NCBI GenBank assembly: GCA_910579285.1
Contig: CAJTTT010000019.1
Coordinates: 1 to 12,305 of the forward strand
DNA length: 12,305 nt
Reading direction: 5' to 3'
From: an uncultured Lachnospiraceae bacterium
Lineage (GTDB): Bacteria > Bacillota > Clostridia > Lachnospirales > Lachnospiraceae
Positions 1-7,949 of this stretch are shown in pieces. A program made the position numbers and the translations under genes. The notes under the pieces were generated by a model. It was not told the DNA's origin, did not search any database, and was given only the letters and a program-made list of their open reading frames with translations. Every line of letters begins with the position of its first letter. Position 1 is the stretch's first letter.

Positions 1-1374
1 TTGCGGCTCCGTAGGTTGTTCCGGGTTTTCCGGCCCTGCCGGATCTGTCGGCTCCTCCGGCTCTGCCGGATCCGTCGGTTGTTCCGGGTTTTCCGGCCCT
101 GCCGGGTCTGTCGGCTCCTCCGGGTTCCCGGGGTCTGCTGGCTCTGTCGGGTTCTCCGGCTCCGTAGGATTCTCCGGCTGTGGTTTTTCCGGCTTCGGCT
201 CCGGGCGCGGAATGCCCTTAAATTCCCCGATCGTGCAGGCATATCGGTACCCGCCGTTCTCAACAATGTACACACCCGTAGCATCGGAATAACTTCCCCC
301 GAGAACCACCTCATCATAGCTGCCGCTCTTGATCACCTCAGCGCGGTAACCGGCAGTCCCCGCCGCCGGCCCCTCAAAAATCACCTGGTACGCTCCCTCT
401 CCGCCTTCCACAAAACGATAAAGACCTTCCGCAGGCGGGATCGTCGTGGTAGATGTGCTAAAGAGCGTGCTTCCCGCAGGCTGTCCTGTCAGATTATAGT
501 CAAATCCGGCGCGCACGGGCAGGCTGCCCGTTCCAGAAGCAGTGTCTGTTCTCTTCTCGACCCGCGCGTAAAGTCTCCCTGTCGGATAGGGAACTTCATC
601 GGTCAATTTTCCGTTTTCATCATGCTTCACTTCCACAGAGTCAAAGATCCTGCTCCACACGCTGGCCCGCAGATCCTCCCCCGTGCCGTCGTATGCCTCC
701 TGGTAGGTGATGCCGGTATATCCACTTTCAATGACTGAATTAGTCAATTTTTTCCTGTCAGGATACGCGTAAAAGCTCTCCTTGTCATCTCCCGTGAAAA
801 TACGGAAAAGATCCTGCTGAACCGGGGCCTGGCCCGGCGCAAGATATCCGATGGTGCCCAGGGAAAAATCATATGCCTTACCGTCTATTTCCGCCTTTGC
901 TTTTCCGGGCACAATATCCAGAATGACGAAAGGATCATCCTCGTCATGCTCCTCCACCACCTGTTTGATGCCGCCGAAGGATTCCCTTGCCATCACCTTG
1001 GGCACAGGCACTCTGTCACCGGGCGCCGCATACAGGCCCGTCAGCACAAGCGCGGCCGCCGCCGCCACTGCAGTGCAGCGCCCAAAGATCCTTTTCGCGG
1101 ACACGCGTCTGCGCGGCCTGTAGGGTTTGATCTGCTGTGGATTCTCTATGATCAGTTCCCTCAACTCTCTGTCCGCCCGGGCGTCTGCCCCGTGAGCCTC
1201 CCGGTCAGTCCCGGAAGTCCCCGCGCTTTTCTTGTATTTAGAAGCCCGGATCCGCCAGAACGCCGCATAAGCTGTCACCGCGCCCAAAAGAAACGCCAGA
1301 AGAACAAGTATCGGGCTGATCCGCTTACTTTTCGTATTTTGCCGTATTCTGGCTTTTTTATTTCTCCTGCCCAT
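1..1374 (-). CDS. Unrecognised membrane-anchored protein with triplet-proline stalk (C-terminus beyond window)
   Basis: The reading frame is open from the ATG at 1374 to the window edge, giving 458 codons with no stop, so the C-terminus is missing. The start is supported by a GGGAGAGGG ribosome site about 9 nt upstream, and it lies 29 nt after the stop of the giant pilin, so co-transcription is likely. Visible parts: a basic N-terminus (residues 2-18), a hydrophobic segment at about 20-40, a basic loop (about 43-99, including PYRPRRRVSAKR), a second hydrophobic segment at about 101-117, then a mostly soluble region (118-388) containing DPFVILDIVPGKAKAE. Residues 391-458 are proline-rich, and from 400 to 457 every third residue is proline, with T, E, D, N, Q, A or G between. 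This looks like an extended polyproline-II stalk crossing the cell wall. I do not recognise the family. The ILDIVP...GYL motif recalls large Lachnospiraceae surface proteins, from memory only. It has no prepilin leader. A surface anchor or pilus-associated protein is inference. Confidence 0.85.
   Translation of the reverse strand, partial: MGRRNKKARIRQNTKSKRISPILVLLAFLLGAVTAYAAFWRIRASKYKKSAGTSGTDREAHGADARADRELRELIIENPQQIKPYRPRRRVSAKRIFGRCTAVAAAAALVLTGLYAAPGDRVPVPKVMARESFGGIKQVVEEHDEDDPFVILDIVPGKAKAEIDGKAYDFSLGTIGYLAPGQAPVQQDLFRIFTGDDKESFYAYPDRKKLTNSVIESGYTGITYQEAYDGTGEDLRASVWSRIFDSVEVKHDENGKLTDEVPYPTGRLYARVEKRTDTASGTGSLPVRAGFDYNLTGQPAGSTLFSTSTTTIPPAEGLYRFVEGGEGAYQVIFEGPAAGTAGYRAEVIKSGSYDEVVLGGSYSDATGVYIVENGGYRYACTIGEFKGIPRPEPKPEKPQPENPTEPENPTEPADPGNPEEPTDPAGPENPEQPTDPAEPEEPTDPAGPENPEQPTEPQ
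14..123. repeat. 63-bp period tandem repeat inside the proline stalk coding region
   Basis: A 47-bp block at 14-60 recurs at 77-123 with one mismatch by eye, giving a 63-bp (21-codon) period. It encodes the repeated peptide PEEPTDPAGPENPEQPT with a DPAE spacer on the minus strand. The nucleotide near-identity, rather than just amino-acid similarity, points to recent duplication or slippage, so stalk length may vary between strains. The array may continue beyond the window edge at position 1. Confidence 0.85.
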
Positions 1375-1403
1375 ACGCAATGCCCTCTCCCATCAAGTGA
1401 CTG

Positions 1404-4400
1404 TTATCTCCAGCTCCTCCATCTGCTTTCGTTGCTCTTACACAGAAACGCCGTTATAAAATTGCCGCTGGAATCAACGATTTGTATCGTAAATTCATCC
1501 TGCGCCGCATCGTAGTAGCAGTTCAGCCTGACACCCCATATATCCTGCGTGCCCTGCTGTCCTTCCGGCTGATATTTCAGACCAACGTTTTCTTTGGTCT
1601 GCCACTCACTCTTCTTTTCAAAGCCGAGCTCATTCCCGCCTTTGCCGGAAAATGCCCGTTCCGATGGAAGCGGAATGTACATTTTCCCTTTATAGTGGTT
1701 ACCCCACATCACAAAATCCACATTTGCCGTAGGCCCAAGCTGGGGATTCATGTTACCGCTCTCCAACTGGCGGTCAAACGTGCCGGAAGACTTCCTCTCC
1801 CATCTGTTTCCATTCGCCGCACACTGGAACACCCCCGCTGAAACCTCCCCATTCCTGTTCCAGGTGGAATCGTAATAATTATAGAAGAGTTCCAGTTCAT
1901 AAACATTCTTATCTTTCACATAGCGGCAGCGCATGGAGGACGGCTGATACTTTGTCGTATTGCTCTGGCCGTGGATCGTCTTCGAAAATTCATCCAGTTT
2001 TTTCGCATTCTGCCAGTTGAGGTTCTCCCTGTCAAAGTAACTCGTAAACTTGCCGTCGGAAGGCGTCGGGAAAGAAATCTCCCCCTTCGTAAACTGATTG
2101 TAAGCATAGCTCCACAGCTCCAGATTACCGCCGTTAATCAATTCATAATGAATGGTGCTCGCAGGCACCTCGTAGTATTGCCTGTTGCCGTAATTCGGCT
2201 CATAGTCCACATAGTAAATGTCGTAGGAGTGATCCGCACTCGGGTTCTGCGCATACCATATGGTCGGTATCAGCCGGTATTTCCCGGCCGCCTGCGCAAA
2301 CGAGTCTCTTCTGTTGAAATCCAGCTTAACTGCCATATTCCGCGCATTCTGTACTTCGTTAAACTGGAGCGCGCCGTTATAGGGCTGGGCATTGCCCTGG
2401 TAATTATTGTTTTGTGCATCGTACCAGTAAATTTTCTCCAGGCCACCCCCGCTCTTCTCCCGGTACACGCTGAACTTCACGTTGTTATTCGCAAATTCGG
2501 TACCGCCGCCGTTGTCGCCGCTCCCTTTGGTATTCTTCACATAATCCACTCCGAACCATGTGGCGCTCTCCTGCGACAGGCTGCTCACCTTTTCCAGATA
2601 CAGCTCGCCGCCGAGATTGCTCTGCCCATTATATTGGTAGAAAATCTCCGGCGGAATGATCTGACCCTCAAACTTATCCGTATGGAGATACTTCGTACCT
2701 ACATAAGTGCCGGACGCATCACAGTTCTTCAGATAATCGTCTATCACGTCCAGAACCACAGGATCATGTATCTGCTCCTTGACTCTCTGCTGAAGATTCT
2801 GATTCGGCTGGTTTGACGCAGTGACTCCCGGCTGGAAATGCTGTCCCGGGTCAATCGCCTGCAGGGATAGATACCAGGGCTTGCTGATATCCTCCACGCC
2901 AAACAGATCCGGCGTTACCCATGCGTCATTACCAAGCGTCTTGTATATCATAATCTTTTCGCCGCCCTCGGTGCCGTACTCCCTGACCCGCGCACAGATC
3001 AGATAGTAGCCCTGTCCGCCGGCGTTGAAGCCAGGATAGTCGATCCAGATCTTGACACCCTGCCCCCAGCGGAGGTTGCCGCTCACGTTAATGTTTTTCT
3101 TTCCTTTGACAATCGTAAATCCTATGCCGCCTGCCACCCAGTTATCATAGTGTCTGCCGTGGGCGTTATCGACCGTGGACAGGAGGGAAATTGCCTGAAT
3201 CACAACGCCATATTCCACGTCGTCGGTTGAAGTCAGCGCATCGTCCTTCACGCGGAAAGTTGCATGATCCGGCTTGCTTTCAACGATTTCGATATATTTT
3301 GTCGGATCCCACTTTGTCGTAGAACCCTCCTCTGAACTTGGATCATATACGCGCCATACATACGAAATCCCATACGGATTTCCTTCGCTCACAACCTGTT
3401 TGTCGATCGAGGTGTCATCACCGCACCCCTTACAGGTTTCGCCGAGCCTGGTTCCCGCCACATTGGCGGATATGGTAAACGTGCAGCCCGGCGATATCTC
3501 GCCATCAGCATTGTCCGGGTTATCATCCGCCGTTTTCGTCAAAGATACCGTCGTCACTCGCTTTATGTAAACCTCCAGCGCGCAGGATGCATGATTGCCG
3601 TCCGAATCCACCGCATTGGTCGTGATCACTACGTTAATGGTTCCCGCCGGTTCGTCTGTGGCGATCTGCAGAATACCGTTTGCCGTATCCGTAAACCGGG
3701 TCCCGCCTGAAGGACTGCCCGATGACGCCAGCGACCATGTAACGCTTCTGTCCGCCACATTATCGCCTGTCACTTTCGGCGTGGAAAAATGATAAGATTC
3801 GCCGGGCTCCAGGATCACGCCCTTGTCCCTTGCCGCGATGGAGAGCGTCTTCTTCTTATTTAAAGGATCCAGTTCCGCATCATTGACCCCCACTTTGTTG
3901 CGGATGGTAACGTTATTGGAAGTCACATACTCTTTTCTTCCGTCCAAAAAGGTCAGGGCAAGCTGCACCACGCGCTTCTCCTCCACCTGGGTTAAATCCA
4001 CGGAGAAATTCGTCACATGGCCCGCAAGCTCCACCCATCCGGCCGCCACAGGATCTGCCGGGTCAAAAACCGGGAAGTGGACAGCCGCCGTATCCACATC
4101 TGTGGGCTGCACATCCAGCTCCGCATAATAGAGCGTTTCCTTATCCTTACTCCAGTAAAAATGATAGTGCTTATTGCCGTTTCCCGGATCTACTTTCTGG
4201 GTAGGCGTACCGCCAGGCGCCGCCGCCGGCGTTTCCTCCAGCACACCATTATACATAATCAGGCTTTTATCCTCCGGCGTGAAGGTAAACTCCGCATCTT
4301 TCAACGCTTTGTGGGGCGTGCCGCCCGAATCGTAGCCCACATAATTTACGCTCCGGGTAGTGTCAATCAACACATCTGACATCTGGTTCAGGGAAAGCTG

Positions 4401-4559
4401 CGCCTCCTGCTGCACGTTGATATCGCTGTTGGCCGACGCGTAGCTCTTGGATCCGACCAGAATAAACCCGCACACCGACATGACAACGATGGACAGGATC
4501 GCTATCGCAATCAGCAATTCCACTATAGTAAATCCTCTCTGGTCCTTTCTCATACGCAT
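1404..4559 (-). CDS. Giant PilW/GspJ-like minor prepilin with Ig-like domain
   Basis: This is a class III prepilin with leader MRMRKDQRG, cleavage after Gly9, mature residue Phe+1 and Glu+5 (FTIVE), followed by a hydrophobic helix. The ATG at 4559 has GAGGTGAGG just upstream; the ATG at 4553 is nearly as good. The frame stays open to 4637, but that would give an implausibly long leader. At about 1051 residues it is several times longer than usual PilW or GspJ proteins. Residues about 10-224 resemble PilW/GspJ (long helix, then strands, with a motif like QLSLNQMSDVLIDTTR). Residues about 238-334 look like a bacterial Ig-like (Big_2 type) domain: LEPGESYHF...VTWSL...GTINVVITT. A second beta-rich stretch (335-490) contains CKGC at 376-379. 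The rest is rich in Tyr, Asn and Gly, and ends in a module that seems duplicated. The mature ectodomain has ten cysteines. The inferred role is a tip minor pilin with adhesive or ligand-binding modules, exposed outside the cell. Confidence 0.9.
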   Translation of the reverse strand: MRMRKDQRGFTIVELLIAIAILSIVVMSVCGFILVGSKSYASANSDINVQQEAQLSLNQMSDVLIDTTRSVNYVGYDSGGTPHKALKDAEFTFTPEDKSLIMYNGVLEETPAAAPGGTPTQKVDPGNGNKHYHFYWSKDKETLYYAELDVQPTDVDTAAVHFPVFDPADPVAAGWVELAGHVTNFSVDLTQVEEKRVVQLALTFLDGRKEYVTSNNVTIRNKVGVNDAELDPLNKKKTLSIAARDKGVILEPGESYHFSTPKVTGDNVADRSVTWSLASSGSPSGGTRFTDTANGILQIATDEPAGTINVVITTNAVDSDGNHASCALEVYIKRVTTVSLTKTADDNPDNADGEISPGCTFTISANVAGTRLGETCKGCGDDTSIDKQVVSEGNPYGISYVWRVYDPSSEEGSTTKWDPTKYIEIVESKPDHATFRVKDDALTSTDDVEYGVVIQAISLLSTVDNAHGRHYDNWVAGGIGFTIVKGKKNINVSGNLRWGQGVKIWIDYPGFNAGGQGYYLICARVREYGTEGGEKIMIYKTLGNDAWVTPDLFGVEDISKPWYLSLQAIDPGQHFQPGVTASNQPNQNLQQRVKEQIHDPVVLDVIDDYLKNCDASGTYVGTKYLHTDKFEGQIIPPEIFYQYNGQSNLGGELYLEKVSSLSQESATWFGVDYVKNTKGSGDNGGGTEFANNNVKFSVYREKSGGGLEKIYWYDAQNNNYQGNAQPYNGALQFNEVQNARNMAVKLDFNRRDSFAQAAGKYRLIPTIWYAQNPSADHSYDIYYVDYEPNYGNRQYYEVPASTIHYELINGGNLELWSYAYNQFTKGEISFPTPSDGKFTSYFDRENLNWQNAKKLDEFSKTIHGQSNTTKYQPSSMRCRYVKDKNVYELELFYNYYDSTWNRNGEVSAGVFQCAANGNRWERKSSGTFDRQLESGNMNPQLGPTANVDFVMWGNHYKGKMYIPLPSERAFSGKGGNELGFEKKSEWQTKENVGLKYQPEGQQGTQDIWGVRLNCYYDAAQDEFTIQIVDSSGNFITAFLCKSNESRWRSWR

Positions 4560-4665
4560 TTTCCTCACCTCGCCGCTCTTCGTCACATGCCTCCCAGGGC
4601 ACGCATTCCTACACATTCCCCACCCCTGCCGCCGCACGGTGCGCCTTTTTGTCTGCGCTTTGCCG

Positions 4666-5235
4666 TTACGGCACCGGGTTAACCTCGGACTTGCCCGTAA
4701 ACTTCGTCAATACAATCTCGTATTTTTTACTGCCTCCCTGCACATGGAGCTTCTCATAAATATTGCCCGCAAAACCGCCGCTTGCGCGGTCAAATCTGAT
4801 CTCAATCCTATCTCCCGCCAGAAGTTCTGTCTCCACGCCTCCCTCTGGCGTGTATGCCACATACACTCTGCTGGTTCCTACTTTCTGCGGATCCGACCTC
4901 ACATAGGAACCGCTGTCCATAACCCACATCCGCGTGTACACGTTCTGATCCGCATCCCGGTAAAGCTCCATGTAAGCTGCCGACTTGCCCATCGTTGTCA
5001 CCTTGCAGTCACCGATGGAACGCTGTATATTATTGGCGCAGCTCTTTGCATTCGCACTGAAAACCAGAATAATGGAATAAAACACCGTACTTATGATAAT
5101 CGCAATGATAGCGAGGACAATGATCAGTTCAATAATAGAATAACCACTGTTATTAAATTCATAACACCTGCTATCCCGCAGTCTGTCACTCCTGCCCTTA
5201 TGAAGTTTATCGGTTTTCTGCCCTTCTGCGCCCAA
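4666..5235 (-). CDS. FimT/GspH-like minor prepilin
   Basis: This is a short prepilin with the cleavage motif NNSG|YSIIE (Glu at +5) and hydrophobic core IIELIIVLAIIAIIIS. Downstream, the pattern RIEIRFDRASGG...KKYEIVLTKFTGKSEV fits the C-terminal beta region of GspH/FimT proteins (a strand with F, x, G, then a final strand with TG[RK]). Two cysteines (residues 67 and 77) may form a disulfide. The frame contains no ATG. The listed start is TTG at 5235, giving 189 aa and an unusually long 31-residue leader. An alternative is CTG at 5181, which has AGGAG at 5189-5193 with a 7-nt spacer and gives a typical 13-residue leader and 171 aa. The upstream gene ends with TAG at 5320 in the same frame. 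GspH/FimT proteins are minor pilins of the priming complex. Its size would also allow a structural pilin, but the beta pattern favours the minor role. Confidence 0.85.
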   Translation of the reverse strand: MGAEGQKTDKLHKGRSDRLRDSRCYEFNNSGYSIIELIIVLAIIAIIISTVFYSIILVFSANAKSCANNIQRSIGDCKVTTMGKSAAYMELYRDADQNVYTRMWVMDSGSYVRSDPQKVGTSRVYVAYTPEGGVETELLAGDRIEIRFDRASGGFAGNIYEKLHVQGGSKKYEIVLTKFTGKSEVNPVP

Positions 5236-5319
5236 CCTTCCGCTTCCTTCCTGCTTTTCTTTTCTGCCCGTAAGCCAGCCTCTTCGCTGTGCTCCGCCGC
5301 ATCTTCGCCTGCGCGGAAT

Positions 5320-7833
5320 CTACTTCTTGATCCAATTCATGTAGCGGACAAGTTCACTGTAATCGAGCACCAGATTGCCCGCATCGTCCACATCCGGCGC
5401 CTGCGCTCCGTTCAACATACTGCCGCCGCCGTTTACAAACAGGTCAATCGGTTTTCTCGTATCGCCGCTGATTGCGCTCTCTGCCTCCAGCACATTGGCC
5501 AGATCCGTCCCGCCGCGTCTGATGTTGTTTGCGCCGGTCACGGTGATCTTTCCCTTGGCGATAATCAGACCTGTAAAGTCGCTGTCCACCGTCACATCGC
5601 CATAGCAGACAAGAAGTCTCAGCTTTTTCGCATCAACCCCGGTGATCCCCGTCAAAGTCACATCATTTTTCGACAAATGTGCCTGCAGGCCTGATGAGGT
5701 CTCATAGGTCACATGGTTCACATGATTGTCTGCCAGATACTGCTCTACTTCCGCCTCCTTGATAACGCTGTTAAACACATAATGCTTCGCTGCCTCCACC
5801 GGGTCGATATCGGGATCGGCAAGCGCCGGAGGCGCTGTTTCTTCCAGATTATAGTTTAAGCCTTTGTACTCGTTTTTGATCTTCTGAACCAGCGTAAGCA
5901 CATCCGCTTCCGTCCCTATATTTGTCACTTCCTCCGCATTGACGCCAGTCTCCGTGTAGGCGTCAGGATCGGCGGGAGGCGCCGGCTCCGTGCCGGTTCC
6001 GCCTTCCCCGGGCGTTCCCTCAGGCGGGAATAAGGTCGTCTGGTCAACGCTCGTTGTCAACAGGGTCACGCCGCTTGCCGTGAGGGCGCTGCTCACCAGA
6101 CTGTTTCCAAGAATGGTATACTGGTTCTTCGGATCCGAAAAATCCCCAAGCTGGAATCCGCCGGAGAGATATCTGTTGAAATAAGTGTCTATCTCCTCCC
6201 TGTTTGCATGGAAATCGTAATACTGGACAAAGTAACGCTCGGCGTTGCTCTTCTCCATAACCAGATAATAATAGAGCAGCGTGCCGCCCCGGTATGGCGC
6301 GTAAACTTTGCGGATGTGATTCATGTCCGCAACGCCGAACTCGCTTAAGGATTTCCCTCCCAGACGGTAGACCTTTCTGTCAAAGTCCACTTCCTTAAAC
6401 TCATCGCCGTACTCATTCCTAAAATCAATGATATCATTTTCCTTGTCGGCGTTAATGGGGTTCTGGCCGATCACACTCTCCCCTTTCACCGTCCCGATAC
6501 ATTCTGCCGGAACCAGATAAGCCACCTGGCCGCCTTTGACCGCGATGGATTCTCCCATCATCACTGGCGTTCTCGGCGTTGTCGGAGGAAGGCCGGCCTC
6601 AATCTGTTCTTTATTATATGCCGCCTCCGCGCTGGTCGCATCCTGGCCGATGTAGGAATGCCCTGCGATCAGCAGTCTGGTCACCGCCGACATATCCACC
6701 GTGGAGTTTTTGCCGTTTATGATAATGGCGCTGCTGGCCCCGGAATCCGCCGCCGATTCCCCCGGCAGCCCATTGGAAGTGGAATTGCCGTAACCATAAT
6801 ATTCTTTTGTGAGCGCAACCCTGCTTCCCACACCGTCCAGCGTCAGATCATTGGCCACATACACCTTGCTGTCAATGCTGACCGTTGCGCTTTCCAGTCT
6901 GATATTTTTCGCGTACACACGGTTATCCTGCCCGAGCACATCCCGTACCAGCAGACTGGAGGCCGGATCCACTTTGATATCGCCCTTGGAAATCACACGC
7001 AGGGAATCTTCCATTGTCATTTTCGTGGCCGCCACCGTGTCTTTTCCGATCTGGAAACCGCCTTTGCCTCTCGCATCCGTGCCCGCGTAGACACTGCCCT
7101 CGGTCTTGATGACGCCCGGCACCTGCACGTCGATTCCCTCATTGCCGATCAGTGTATACTGGTAGAGCGCGTCGATAGAACCGCTGTTTTCAAAGATCAG
7201 CTTCGGCACATCCAGACAGATGTCCGTCTGCACAACGGACACCCGGTCATCGCTGTCTGTACAGGAAACATAGACGTTTTTTAATATAATGCTGTTATTG
7301 TTTACAATCTCCATCACCGCAGGCTCGCCCAGCGGACCACCGTGATCCCAGGCATCCTCATCAACGCCGGCGGCAGGCGTGCCCCTCTGAAAAATGTCGG
7401 CATCCACATAAGCCTCCAGTTTCGTCCTGTCGTAGTAGGACGCACCGAGCGAAGGATCTTTTAATTTTTCAACCAGAGTGTCCAAATAAGTGGTCATAAA
7501 GACGTTGGAGCGGGCCGCCTCCGACTCCAGGTTATCCCAGTTGGAGAGCACCTCCCTGTAGGCGATGCCCACAGCCTCGGCAGACTCACGCCGCAGCCCC
7601 GACATGACCTGCTCCACCACTTCCTCGGCGGTATAAAAGCTGTTCTTATTGCGGATATCCGCCACCTTTATCATATAGTTCATGTATGCCATCCAGAGCA
7701 TGGTGGTAGCCAGAATCCCGATCATTGCCATCGCGATAATTACGATGACAATGGCGGAGCCCCTGTCGTCACGCCTCTTTTTCATCAGCCTGCAAAACTG
7801 TGCTGTTTTTCCGCCTGCTCTTTTCATATCCAT
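5320..7833 (-). CDS. PilX/GspK-like large minor prepilin lacking Glu+5
   Basis: The N-terminus has a basic leader ending DDRG (residues 22-25), followed by SAIVIVIIAMAMIGILATTMLW. This fits the PilX/GspK type of prepilin, where the cleaved Gly is kept but Glu+5 is replaced, here by Ile. After the helix comes a conserved-looking stretch, NSFYTAEEVVEQVMSGLRRE (about 65-83), as in PilX-type proteins. At 837 aa it is far longer than usual PilX or GspK (roughly 150-350 aa). Residues about 220-345 contain short repeated strands with small turns (EGSVYAG, KGDIKVD, AKNIRLESATVSIDSKVYVANDLTLDG), which suggests a right-handed beta-helix; a similar patch lies near 725-780. Residues about 605-635 form a Pro/Gly/Glu loop. 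The start may be Met1 (7833), Met3 or Met17 (7785); Met17 would give a compact MKKRRDDRG leader. GspK-like proteins sit at the distal tip because they lack Glu+5; that role is inferred here. Confidence 0.9.
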   Translation of the reverse strand: MDMKRAGGKTAQFCRLMKKRRDDRGSAIVIVIIAMAMIGILATTMLWMAYMNYMIKVADIRNKNSFYTAEEVVEQVMSGLRRESAEAVGIAYREVLSNWDNLESEAARSNVFMTTYLDTLVEKLKDPSLGASYYDRTKLEAYVDADIFQRGTPAAGVDEDAWDHGGPLGEPAVMEIVNNNSIILKNVYVSCTDSDDRVSVVQTDICLDVPKLIFENSGSIDALYQYTLIGNEGIDVQVPGVIKTEGSVYAGTDARGKGGFQIGKDTVAATKMTMEDSLRVISKGDIKVDPASSLLVRDVLGQDNRVYAKNIRLESATVSIDSKVYVANDLTLDGVGSRVALTKEYYGYGNSTSNGLPGESAADSGASSAIIINGKNSTVDMSAVTRLLIAGHSYIGQDATSAEAAYNKEQIEAGLPPTTPRTPVMMGESIAVKGGQVAYLVPAECIGTVKGESVIGQNPINADKENDIIDFRNEYGDEFKEVDFDRKVYRLGGKSLSEFGVADMNHIRKVYAPYRGGTLLYYYLVMEKSNAERYFVQYYDFHANREEIDTYFNRYLSGGFQLGDFSDPKNQYTILGNSLVSSALTASGVTLLTTSVDQTTLFPPEGTPGEGGTGTEPAPPADPDAYTETGVNAEEVTNIGTEADVLTLVQKIKNEYKGLNYNLEETAPPALADPDIDPVEAAKHYVFNSVIKEAEVEQYLADNHVNHVTYETSSGLQAHLSKNDVTLTGITGVDAKKLRLLVCYGDVTVDSDFTGLIIAKGKITVTGANNIRRGGTDLANVLEAESAISGDTRKPIDLFVNGGGSMLNGAQAPDVDDAGNLVLDYSELVRYMNWIKK

Positions 7834-7869
7834 ACCCCATTATATGCGCTGCTTCCGCCATTTCCTGCC

Positions 7870-7933
7870 ATCCTCACGGATGCTGTCCGGCATTCTCCGC
7901 CATTCTCGTCGATGCTGCCCGGTATTTTCTGCC
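7870..7933. repeat. 32-bp tandem repeat (two copies) in the intergenic spacer
   Basis: On the minus strand, the blocks 7933-7902 and 7901-7870 are adjacent 32-bp copies that agree at 24 of 32 positions by eye. The shared core is approximately GG, then CAGCATC, then GAG, A or G, and AT. A weaker partial third copy may occupy about 7869-7849. The repeat fills most of the spacer between the PilV-like stop (7950) and the PilX-like start (7833). It encodes no evident peptide and is not an obvious terminator. Confidence 0.65.
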
Positions 7934-7949
7934 GCCTGCGAAGCTTCCG

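Noticed and set aside
1..738. Long plus-strand frame rich in Arg, Leu and Cys
   Set aside because: It is the antisense of the proline-repeat coding region; its repeats mirror the 63-bp period, it starts at the window edge, and the minus-strand frame has a start, SD and sensible domains.
4560..4637. N-terminal extension of the giant pilin to 4637
   Set aside because: It would add 26 residues to the prepilin leader, while the ATGs at 4559 and 4553 sit right after a GAGGTGAGG site and give standard leaders.
4630..4660. Small hairpin followed by a T-run on the plus strand
   Set aside because: The stem is about four base pairs and the T-run faces the strand without genes, so it is not a convincing terminator.
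4447..5694. 415-codon plus-strand open frame
   Set aside because: It spans parts of three minus-strand genes with clear prepilin motifs, has no recognisable domain or good ribosome site, and is explained by GC-biased codon use on the opposite strand.
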